This document shows positions 1-4,903 of a DNA stretch of 5,083 nt, piece after piece (the first letter of the stretch is position 1; every line of letters starts with the position of its first letter). The stretch spans positions 1-5,083 of the forward strand of contig JAERRP010000607.1 in NCBI GenBank assembly GCA_016735415.1, in the 5' to 3' direction. The position numbers were made by a program, and so were the translations under genes. Source of the stretch: Desulfobacterales bacterium. GTDB taxonomy: Bacteria; Desulfobacterota; Desulfobacteria; Desulfobacterales; UBA5852. The notes under the pieces are model-generated. The model saw nothing but the letters and a program-made list of their open reading frames with translations. It searched no databases and was not told where the DNA came from.

Positions 1-345
1 GCTCAGTACCTTGGCCGCCGCGATGCGGTGGTTGCCGTCCAGGGCGTAATATTCGTCCTTGATCTGGTAGAGCCTGACCGGCGGCAGAACGCGTCCCTCC
101 CGAAAAGCGGTTTTGATGTGCTGCAGCCTTTCGGAAGGAAGGCGCTGTTTGAGCCGAAAGCGGCTGTCGAAATCCTGATAGCGCCCGACACTGCCGACAA
201 TCCGATCGAGGGCCACCGTGCGAACGCCGCGGACCCGACTGTCATAGGCCGCCTGGCGCTGCTGGTCGTCCTTGAAATTTTTCACCGGCGGCGGCGATGG
301 CCGGCCGGCAGACCGGCCCAACAGTTTTCGAATCCAGTCAGGCAT
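1..345 (-). CDS. ParB-like nuclease-domain protein, N-terminal part (runs off left edge)
   Basis: The first 115 codons of a minus-strand gene are present, and the reading frame is open to the window edge. The start is ATG at 345-343, preceded by GGAGA (356-352) at 6-nt spacing, which supports this start. The N-terminus is basic and proline-rich (residues 1-22). Around residues 44-63 lies a VALDRIVGSVGRYQDFDSRF-type segment, and at 98-114 a DEYYALDGNHRIAAAKVL segment. The DGNHR core (103-107) is the hallmark of ParB/Srx-fold domains, where it contributes to nucleotide or phosphate handling. Family knowledge says such domains occur in partition proteins, nucleases and many stand-alone proteins, so the fold is clear but the role is not. 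No helix-turn-helix is visible in the part present. The gene starts inside the end of the metallophosphoesterase gene (8-nt overlap), which suggests translational coupling and a shared job. The C-terminal domain lies outside the window and could redefine the product. Confidence 0.8.
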   Translation of the reverse strand, partial: MPDWIRKLLGRSAGRPSPPPVKNFKDDQQRQAAYDSRVRGVRTVALDRIVGSVGRYQDFDSRFRLKQRLPSERLQHIKTAFREGRVLPPVRLYQIKDEYYALDGNHRIAAAKVLS

Positions 346-937
346 GGGCCGTCTCCAGAATGGTATAGCCGTAACTGTTGATGACGCAGGTCCGGTCCAT
401 GTACGTCCTCCTGGCGGCCTCGTTTTCGAAACGGCGGTGGATATGCCCGTGAATAAAATGGGCCGGATGATATTTCTGAATCAGCCCGCGATAACTGTCA
501 AAGCCGCGATGGCACAGATCGGTGCCGTCGTGGATCCCCCGGGGCGGGGCGTGGGTGACCACGACATCGCCCCCCCCGCGCCACCAGATCACCGGCCGCA
601 TCCGTCGGATCATCCGGGTCATCTGCTTCTCGGTATACTGGTGGGGGCCGCCGTTGTACCACATGGAGCCCTCCAGTCCCATGAATTTCAAACCCCCGTG
701 GGTGACGACCCGTTCGTGAATATTGCGGCAGCCCTGGGGAGGCCGGCCGGCGTATCGTATGTCGTGGTTGCCCTTGACATAAAAAAGGGGCACATTGAAC
801 GTATGGGTCAGAAACGTCAGGTATTCCGGCGGCAGATCCCCGCACCCCAGCAGCAGGTCGATCCGGCCGAAATGGTCTTTATCGACCTCGGGGTAAAGCC
901 TGGGAACGACAACGTCGGAAACCGTCAGAATTCGCAT
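338..937 (-). CDS. calcineurin-like metallophosphoesterase family protein
   Basis: A 199-residue soluble protein with the metallophosphoesterase motif series in order: SDVVVP at 7-12 (metal ligand D8), GCGDLP at 31-36 (D34), GNHD at 56-59 (N57, H58), VTHAPP at 127-132 (H129) and GHIH at 164-167 (H165, H167). These are the ligands of the two-metal centre that hydrolyses phosphoesters. The first motif is normally DxH, but here the position is DVV, so one metal-1 ligand is absent. I recall a subfamily with SDE or SDV at this point, so this may be lineage-typical rather than decay. The rest of the fold looks intact, with GLEGSMWYNGG at 87-97 typical of such proteins. Length is normal for a single-domain member. 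There is no signal peptide, so it is probably cytoplasmic. No Shine-Dalgarno sequence precedes the ATG. The 3' end overlaps the start of the ParB-like gene. The substrate (nucleotide, RNA or protein phosphate) cannot be inferred. Confidence 0.9.
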   Translation of the reverse strand: MRILTVSDVVVPRLYPEVDKDHFGRIDLLLGCGDLPPEYLTFLTHTFNVPLFYVKGNHDIRYAGRPPQGCRNIHERVVTHGGLKFMGLEGSMWYNGGPHQYTEKQMTRMIRRMRPVIWWRGGGDVVVTHAPPRGIHDGTDLCHRGFDSYRGLIQKYHPAHFIHGHIHRRFENEAARRTYMDRTCVINSYGYTILETAHA

Positions 938-941
938 AGGG

Positions 942-962
942 TGTCAAAACGCTCTGTCAAAA
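942..962. repeat. 8-bp direct repeat TGTCAAAA x2
   Basis: TGTCAAAA occurs at 942-949 and again at 955-962, 13 nt apart start to start, immediately upstream of the minus-strand metallophosphoesterase ATG (937). On that strand it reads TTTTGACA twice. It sits where a ribosome-binding site would be expected and none is found. It could be a regulator site or a chance pair. TTGACA here cannot act as a -35 box for this gene, because the matching -10 would fall inside the start codon area and shows no TATA-like sequence. Confidence 0.35.
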
Positions 963-1008
963 GAAAGGTTATCCTTGTTTCCCGCCAGCTTTTTCCGGCC
1001 CCGACCGG

Positions 1009-1039
1009 ATTGGACGGTGCCGCCGTACCCCCGTCCGAT
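1009..1039. repeat. 9-bp inverted repeat / potential hairpin
   Basis: ATTGGACGG (1009-1017) pairs with CCGTCCGAT (1031-1039). Eight Watson-Crick pairs and one G-T wobble enclose a 13-nt loop. No T-run follows on either strand, so it is not an intrinsic terminator. If the minus-strand genes are transcribed from a promoter farther right, this would be a structured element of their leader. Otherwise it may be an operator. Only the pairing is directly visible. Confidence 0.4.
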
Positions 1040-1155
1040 AGTTTCGCGCATGCGGGGCTTTGGGCGTTCGGCGCGAATCCGCGGGGAAGACCTCAGGGCC
1101 GTAACAAAAACAGTCAAATTTGTAAACACCCTTGGCGCTAAAAAGGCCCACGGTG

Positions 1156-1184
1156 TTGTGCTTGGCCCCCAAAACATATAAAAT
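1156..1184 (+). promoter_or_regulatory. candidate sigma-70 promoter for the gene at 1215
   Basis: TTGTGC (1156-1161, weak -35) is followed after 17 nt by TAAAAT (1179-1184, one mismatch to the -10 consensus), within an A+T-rich patch that stands out in GC-rich DNA. Transcription would start near 1191, giving a leader of about 24 nt that contains the GAGG ribosome-binding site (1205-1208). An overlapping TATAAA (1177-1182) is an alternative -10. The position and short leader fit well, but the -35 is poor. Confidence 0.5.
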
Positions 1185-1214
1185 CAATCCAACACGACAA
1201 CACTGAGGTCATTC

Positions 1215-1973
1215 ATGCCCCCACCCCTCTTCAATGTCATGCTGACCGGCCAGATCGCCGAAGGTCATAACCGCCGCACGGTGATCGCGGCCCTGGCCCG
1301 TTTGTTCGACCGGGACGTTCAGGTCGTTGCGAATCTTCTGGACGCGCGTGAGCCGATCGTCAAGCGCAACGTGGACGCGCGCACCGGCCACAAATATCTC
1401 GAAGCCCTGGAGCAAACCGGTGCCCTTGGCCGCCTGGCACCCGCGGACCCCGAAACGGCCCGAACGGCGCCCGAAAGTCTTTCCGCGCCCCCGCCGAGTG
1501 CTGCTGACCTGAAGGAGCGGGTTATCTACCCGCCGCCGCACCCGGCCGATGTGGCCTTTGCCCCGATTCAGGCCAATCGGATTACCGGCGCACCGCAAGG
1601 CATCGACCTGAATCGGATCGACACCCCGCCCATCGCCTTTGAAGATATCGCCTCGCTGGGCATCTATGAAGATCACGAGGAGGAAAAGGTCTTTGTCCTG
1701 GTTTTCCGCCGGGGACAGAAACGCCCTTACCAGTGCGACGCCAATCGCGTTGTCTTCACCGATTTCCCCGGAACCAAAGCCACCAGTGTCATTGCTTCCC
1801 TGCGGCGTTTCGTCGGGTTTATCGCTCAACGCCATCTATCTCTCCGCCTGGACCCGGGTACGGCCGAATTCCTGAAGGGCCGGCCTCCGGCCATCCTGGA
1901 CATCGACCTCATCAAATTCACCACGACCATGGGGCAAGCCCTCCTGTCCATGGCGACGACCCCGGTGCCGTAA
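1215..1973 (+). CDS. uncharacterised two-module cytoplasmic protein
   Basis: This 252-residue protein has no signal peptide, membrane helix or catalytic motif that I can name. The start ATG follows GAGG (1205-1208) at 6-nt spacing. Residues 5-70 (FNVMLTGQIAEGHN... VVANLLDAREPIVKRNVD... KYLEALEQTGA) match a small module I recall at the N-terminus of various proteobacterial proteins. In these a conserved LTG-x-I/L-x-x-G start is followed by a pattern of helices, a V/I-K-(R/K) strand and a Y-x-x-x-L-E-x-x-G-A end. Residues 71-125 are a proline- and alanine-rich linker with the PPP and YPPPHP tracts expected of disorder. Residues 126-245 form a second globular part. Alternating hydrophobic strands (IAFEDIASLGIYE, KVFVLVFRRGQKRPYQCD, RVVFTDFPG) and a helix (SVIASLRRFVGFIAQ) suggest a PH-like beta-sandwich plus helix, by pattern only. 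It appears transcribed alone. The function is unknown; an adaptor or sensor role is only a guess. Confidence 0.85.
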   Translation: MPPPLFNVMLTGQIAEGHNRRTVIAALARLFDRDVQVVANLLDAREPIVKRNVDARTGHKYLEALEQTGALGRLAPADPETARTAPESLSAPPPSAADLKERVIYPPPHPADVAFAPIQANRITGAPQGIDLNRIDTPPIAFEDIASLGIYEDHEEEKVFVLVFRRGQKRPYQCDANRVVFTDFPGTKATSVIASLRRFVGFIAQRHLSLRLDPGTAEFLKGRPPAILDIDLIKFTTTMGQALLSMATTPVP

Positions 1974-2040
1974 CAGGAATCAGGGGATCACCTAATAATA
2001 ACGTACATTTTAAGCGCCGATGCATTTTTCCTTCGCAATC

Positions 2041-2066
2041 CCGCCCCGGTCGGGCGGCAACGGTTG
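2041..2066. repeat. GC-rich hairpin followed by a 9-nt palindrome
   Basis: CCGCCC (2041-2046) pairs with GGGCGG (2052-2057) around a 5-nt loop. Directly after it, CAAC-G-GTTG (2058-2066) is a perfect palindrome with a single central base. There is no following T-run, so an intrinsic terminator for the upstream gene is unlikely. The palindrome overlaps the start of the candidate -35 box at 2064, so a regulator-binding site for the downstream operon is possible. Confidence 0.4.
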
Positions 2067-2091
2067 TAACGTCCAGGATCAGGCTTATATT
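2064..2091 (+). promoter_or_regulatory. candidate sigma-70 promoter for the operon at 2272
   Basis: TTGTAA (2064-2069, four of six consensus bases) and TATATT (2086-2091, five of six) are separated by 16 nt at the edge of an A+T-rich island. Transcription would begin near 2098, leaving a leader of about 170 nt. TATTAT at 2102-2107 is another possible -10 but has no matching -35. Confidence 0.4.
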
Positions 2092-2261
2092 CGAAACATA
2101 CTATTATATTCAGCGCCGGACAGCCGACATTTCGCTCTGCCATCGCCTCATCTTGCGCACGCCACCGCCCGCCTTGTCACCTTTTACGGAATTTCGTCCG
2201 ATCTTCGGCCGGCTTGATCCTCCCCCTGCTCCGGACCCACACAGCATTGTCACCAGCCTAC

Positions 2262-2266
2262 GGAGG
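2262..2266 (+). promoter_or_regulatory. ribosome-binding site deciding the start at 2272
   Basis: GGAGG ends 5 nt before ATG at 2272. An in-frame GTG at 2266-2268 would lengthen the protein by two residues, but it overlaps the Shine-Dalgarno sequence itself, so ATG 2272 is the start. Confidence 0.8.
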
Positions 2267-2271
2267 TGCCC

Positions 2272-4026
2272 ATGCCTTCACACCACCAGAATCCGATCTT
2301 TACCGCCATGTTGCAGCCGGGCAGCTATCCCCACCCGGTGACGGCCATCACGGTTCAGGAAACGCACATCTCCAAAGTCTTTCTGACCGGTCGCTGGGTT
2401 TATAAAATTAAAAAAGCCGTCAATTTCGGGTTTCTCGACTTTTCAACCCTGGCGCAACGCCACCATTTCTGCCAGCGCGAAATCGAGCTCAACCGGCGTC
2501 TGACCAGCGGCGTCTACAAGGATGTGGTTGCCATTACCCTGAACGGCGAGGGCTATCGCATTGCCGGCGACGGGCGGGCGGTGGAGTATGCCGTCCGCAT
2601 GCGGCAACTGGCGGATGGGGACACCCTCAGTTCCCGCCTGCGCCGGGGCAGCATCGATGCCGCCCAGATAGAACGGCTGGCATCGCGACTGCTCGCGTTT
2701 TACGAAACCTGCCCACGCGTTTCCAGGTCGACCGCGGAATCCATCCGGCAGACGGTCCGCCAGGCCTGCCGGCAGAACTTTCAACAGCTCCAATCCAAGC
2801 GCGACATGCTTCATGATAACGACCGTCTGGACCGGGTTCAATCCGCGACCGAGGCCTTTCTGGCAACAAAGAAGCATCTCTTCAATCGCCGCGTTGATCA
2901 GGGGCATGTGAGGGACTGCCACGGGGATCTTCGTTGCGATCATATTTATTTCAGCCCCGATGGGGCCATCCAGATTATCGACTGCATCGAATTCAACGAT
3001 CAGCTGCGCCACATCGACATCGTTTCCGATCTGGCCTTTCTGACAATGGATCTCGACCGCAAGGGTTTTCCGCACGACGGTGACCTGATCATCCAAACCT
3101 ATGCCGATCGCAGCGGCGATGCGGCTGGCCTGGCCCTCCTGCCATTCTATCAGTGCTACCGCGCCATGGTGCGCTGCAAAGTCAACTGTCTCGCCATGCC
3201 AACGGCGGAAGAGGAGCCGTGCCGGGAAAGGGCTCATCGACAGTCCGCCCGGCGGTATCTGGCGTTGGCCGAAGCTTACGCGCACCGGTTCGACACACCG
3301 GTTCTCTATGCCATGTGCGGGTTGCCCGGTACGGGTAAAAGCACACTGGCGCGGGCGCTGGCCGAGGCGCTGGCGGGTCCGGTCTACCGTTCCGATGTCG
3401 AACGCAAACGTCTCTTCGGTGCGTCCCCCCGCCGGAACCGCGCCCCACAAGCTCACCCTGACCTTTACACCCCGGCGGCCCACCACCAGACCTACGATTG
3501 TCTTATGAACCGGGCTCGGACCGAACTTGGCCGGGGGCAATCGCTAATTCTGGATGCAACCTTCGGCCATTCAATCTTCCGCCAACAGGCCCGCGAACTG
3601 GCAGATACTTACGGGGCCCGGATCGTTTTCATTCTGTGCCGTCTGCCCATGACGAAGGTCAAGACCCGACTCCGGCAGCGCGAGACCGCCCCGGGGATTT
3701 CCGATGCTCGTTGGGAAACGCTGCCGGCCATCATAAAGCGGTTCAGCGCCCCGACGGCCGACCCCGCCCGCGATGTGCTGTCGATCGACACCAGTCGACC
3801 GATCAATCATTGTCTGGCGGAAGTCCTGCTGGCCGTCACCCGAACAGCCGGCCGCAATCGGCCCGGCATGGAGGTTGCCCCCCCGGACACCGGGAAAGGA
3901 GAACGCCATGATCAAAACCATTCTGGCCGCCACCGACCAGGTGACCGTACGCGACGCGCCGGCCCTTTCGGCGGCAAGACTCGCCGCCCGGTACCGGGCC
4001 AACCTGTACATCCTCCATGTTCTTGA
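2272..4026 (+). CDS. APH-like kinase / P-loop kinase fusion protein (bifunctional aminoglycoside phosphotransferase/ATP-binding family)
   Basis: As read, the protein has 584 residues and two modules. Residues 1-335 resemble the APH/choline kinase fold: VYKIKK (43-48) as the ATP-contacting strand, the Brenner-type catalytic loop CHGDLRCDH (216-224, D219 catalytic by analogy), then IIDCIEFND (235-243) with metal ligand D237, and IDIVSDLAFLTMDLD. Residues 344-520 are a P-loop kinase: Walker A GLPGTGKST (350-358), SDVERKR (374-380) and LDATF (427-431), then a lid-like segment with RLRQRE. This order matches the remembered COG2187/COG0645 fusion annotated as bifunctional aminoglycoside phosphotransferase/ATP-binding protein. 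True aminoglycoside substrates are not established for that family, and drug resistance should not be inferred. The protein is cytoplasmic and heads an operon with the stress-protein gene. The last 38-odd residues lie in a 119-nt out-of-frame overlap with that gene, are low-complexity and basic, and look non-native. A one-base slip in a C7 run would give 546 residues ending at 3911. Confidence 0.9.
   Translation: MPSHHQNPIFTAMLQPGSYPHPVTAITVQETHISKVFLTGRWVYKIKKAVNFGFLDFSTLAQRHHFCQREIELNRRLTSGVYKDVVAITLNGEGYRIAGDGRAVEYAVRMRQLADGDTLSSRLRRGSIDAAQIERLASRLLAFYETCPRVSRSTAESIRQTVRQACRQNFQQLQSKRDMLHDNDRLDRVQSATEAFLATKKHLFNRRVDQGHVRDCHGDLRCDHIYFSPDGAIQIIDCIEFNDQLRHIDIVSDLAFLTMDLDRKGFPHDGDLIIQTYADRSGDAAGLALLPFYQCYRAMVRCKVNCLAMPTAEEEPCRERAHRQSARRYLALAEAYAHRFDTPVLYAMCGLPGTGKSTLARALAEALAGPVYRSDVERKRLFGASPRRNRAPQAHPDLYTPAAHHQTYDCLMNRARTELGRGQSLILDATFGHSIFRQQARELADTYGARIVFILCRLPMTKVKTRLRQRETAPGISDARWETLPAIIKRFSAPTADPARDVLSIDTSRPINHCLAEVLLAVTRTAGRNRPGMEVAPPDTGKGERHDQNHSGRHRPGDRTRRAGPFGGKTRRPVPGQPVHPPCS
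3878..3884 (+). other. C7 homopolymer, possible frameshift site
   Basis: Seven consecutive C follow GAGGTTG near the end of the kinase gene. In the annotated frame the codons read GCC CCC CCG GAC. If one C is added, or the ribosome slips back one base, the frame continues as A-P-P-G-H-R-E-R-R-T-P and stops at TGA 3909-3911. That TGA overlaps the ATG of the stress-protein gene in the common ATGA arrangement. The conserved kinase domain ends before this tract. Confidence 0.5.
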
Positions 4027-4903
4027 ATCGGCCTCGGCCACCAACCGCCGGTGCATCAAGCACTACCGCAGCGGGGCGGAACAGATGGCGACCGATCGCT
4101 ACACGACGGAAGTCCGCGAGCACCTGCAAAGCACTTACCGCGATTTGCCCGCCCTGCCCTCCGCTCCCACGGTCGATGTCGCCATCGGTCTGCCCTGGCT
4201 GGCGATTATCGATCGGGCGCGGCGTATTCGTGCCGATCTGATCGTCCTCGGCCCGCACAGCGGGCATGCCGACACACGCGGCGTGGTCCGGGTCACCGGT
4301 TCGCTCGGCAGCACGGTGGAGGGCGTCATCACGCGCGAAAGCTGCCCGGTGATGATCGTCAATCGGACACTGCCGCCTGAAGGGGCCATCTTCAAACGAA
4401 TACTGGTGGGCGTGGATTTCTCGGCATCCTGCGAATGTGCGCTCTGCTTCGCCATCAAAGCGGCCCGGTCCGCCGGCGCCCGTATCCACGTATTCCACAT
4501 GCTGCCGGTGCCCCCTTTTCCCAAGTATACGCGCGGCGACTATGAGGCTGACAAACGTGTAGTACGCGAACGGATCGTATCTTTCTGCGCCCCTTATCTG
4601 GAAGAAACGACACCCATCTACCATACCTGGGGAGGGGTTTTTCCCTATGACGAACTGCTGCAGTGCGCCCGCAACATCGAGGCCGATCTGATCGTCCTGG
4701 GATCGCACACCAAAGAGCGCAACGGCAAATGGTACGCCGGCAGCGTGGTGGAGCGCGTCGGTTTGCGGTCGCCCTGCCCGGTCATCGCCATCAGCGCGCC
4801 GGAGGCTTTACGCGCCTGGAAAGATTTAGGCGCAAAACTCAGGTCGGGCGATCAGACTGTCGATCGCAGACTCCGGGCTTTCGGGGGCAAGCCCCGACGA
4901 TAG
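3908..4903 (+). CDS. tandem-domain universal stress protein (UspA family)
   Basis: A 331-residue cytoplasmic protein with two UspA domains. Domain 1 (about 1-152) begins MIKTILAATDQ with D10 and ends ESCPVMIV. Domain 2 (about 162-297) begins FKRILVGVDFS with D170 and ends SPCPVIAI. Both carry (A/E)ADLIVLG. The usual ATP signature is GxxG followed by nine residues and G(S/T). Domain 1 retains LGPHSG and later GSLGST with altered spacing. Domain 2 has LGSHTKE, lacking the second glycine, but keeps AGSVVERV. Nucleotide binding may therefore differ between the domains. ATG 3908 has AGGAG (3897-3901) at 6-nt spacing; the upstream open frame to 3773 is an overlap artefact inside the kinase gene. 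A cysteine cluster SCECALC (174-180) sits in the first helix of domain 2. A C-terminal tail (298-331) is basic. Such proteins bind ATP/AMP and modulate survival under stress or starvation. The partner may be the upstream kinase, inferred from the shared operon. Confidence 0.92.
   Translation: MIKTILAATDQVTVRDAPALSAARLAARYRANLYILHVLESASATNRRCIKHYRSGAEQMATDRYTTEVREHLQSTYRDLPALPSAPTVDVAIGLPWLAIIDRARRIRADLIVLGPHSGHADTRGVVRVTGSLGSTVEGVITRESCPVMIVNRTLPPEGAIFKRILVGVDFSASCECALCFAIKAARSAGARIHVFHMLPVPPFPKYTRGDYEADKRVVRERIVSFCAPYLEETTPIYHTWGGVFPYDELLQCARNIEADLIVLGSHTKERNGKWYAGSVVERVGLRSPCPVIAISAPEALRAWKDLGAKLRSGDQTVDRRLRAFGGKPRR
4232..4698 (+). repeat. 17-nt exact direct repeat in the two Usp domains
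   Basis: GCCGATCTGATCGTCCT occurs at 4232-4248 and 4682-4698, exactly 450 nt (150 codons) apart and in the same frame, encoding ADLIVL in each domain. The copies lie inside the coding sequence; only the two 17-nt ends are repeated. Shared protein sequence explains part of the identity, but synonymous positions are also identical. Confidence 0.8.

Larger units (their letters stand above)
938..1214. other. divergent intergenic region
   Basis: These 277 nt separate the minus-strand metallophosphoesterase gene from the plus-strand gene at 1215. The region holds a TGTCAAAA direct repeat close to the metallophosphoesterase start, a 9-bp inverted repeat, an 8-bp palindrome CGCATGCG (1047-1054), and an A+T-rich patch near 1171-1187 that looks like the rightward promoter. 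On the minus strand, TTGTCG and TATGTT, 16 nt apart in the 1175-1205 area, could be a weak leftward promoter giving a leader of more than 200 nt, but this is a poor match. Short open frames cross the region on both strands. None has a ribosome-binding site or recognisable product, so I treat it as non-coding. Confidence 0.6.
1974..2271. other. intergenic region upstream of the kinase-stress protein operon
   Basis: This 298-nt stretch lacks a credible gene. A 65-codon frame at 2020-2217 has no ribosome-binding site and no recognisable product. The region has A+T-rich islands at about 1990-2015 and 2084-2110, unlike the coding DNA around it. Between them lies a GC-rich hairpin with an adjoining small palindrome. 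The second island carries a candidate promoter. TTGTCACC occurs twice (2174-2181 and 2247-2254), probably by chance. No T-run terminator follows the gene ending at 1973. Confidence 0.6.

Noticed and set aside
942..962. TTGACA as a -35 box for the metallophosphoesterase gene
   Set aside because: On the minus strand the correctly spaced -10 position falls at the start codon and is not TATA-like.
272..1141. 289-codon plus-strand open frame
   Set aside because: It lies antisense to the metallophosphoesterase gene, whose motifs are unmistakable. The translation is low-complexity P/G/R-rich, with no ribosome-binding site or family pattern. Long antisense frames are expected in GC-rich DNA.
969..1187. 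72-codon minus-strand frame starting at TTG in the divergent region
   Set aside because: The first 40 residues look mildly protein-like, but there is no Shine-Dalgarno sequence, the start is TTG, the C-terminal half is arginine/proline-rich, and it covers the rightward promoter. Conservation in relatives would be needed to revive it.
1209..1835. 208-codon minus-strand open frame
   Set aside because: It is antisense to the 252-residue gene, which has a good ribosome-binding site, a promoter and protein-like composition.
2041..2057. Intrinsic terminator for the gene ending at 1973
   Set aside because: The stem is good, but it is followed by CAACGGTTG rather than a T-run.
2020..2217. 65-codon plus-strand frame before the kinase gene
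   Set aside because: It has no ribosome-binding site, covers the candidate promoter and hairpin, and has no recognisable composition.
2443..3540. 365-codon minus-strand open frame
   Set aside because: It mirrors the kinase fusion gene, which has clear catalytic and Walker motifs. The antisense product shows none.
2272..4026. Aminoglycoside resistance gene
   Set aside because: The APH-like fold and HGD motif are shared by many kinases. The fusion with a P-loop kinase matches a family with no established antibiotic substrate, and no resistance context is present.
3836..4708. 290-codon minus-strand open frame
   Set aside because: It is antisense to the universal stress protein gene, with composition typical of a shadow frame.
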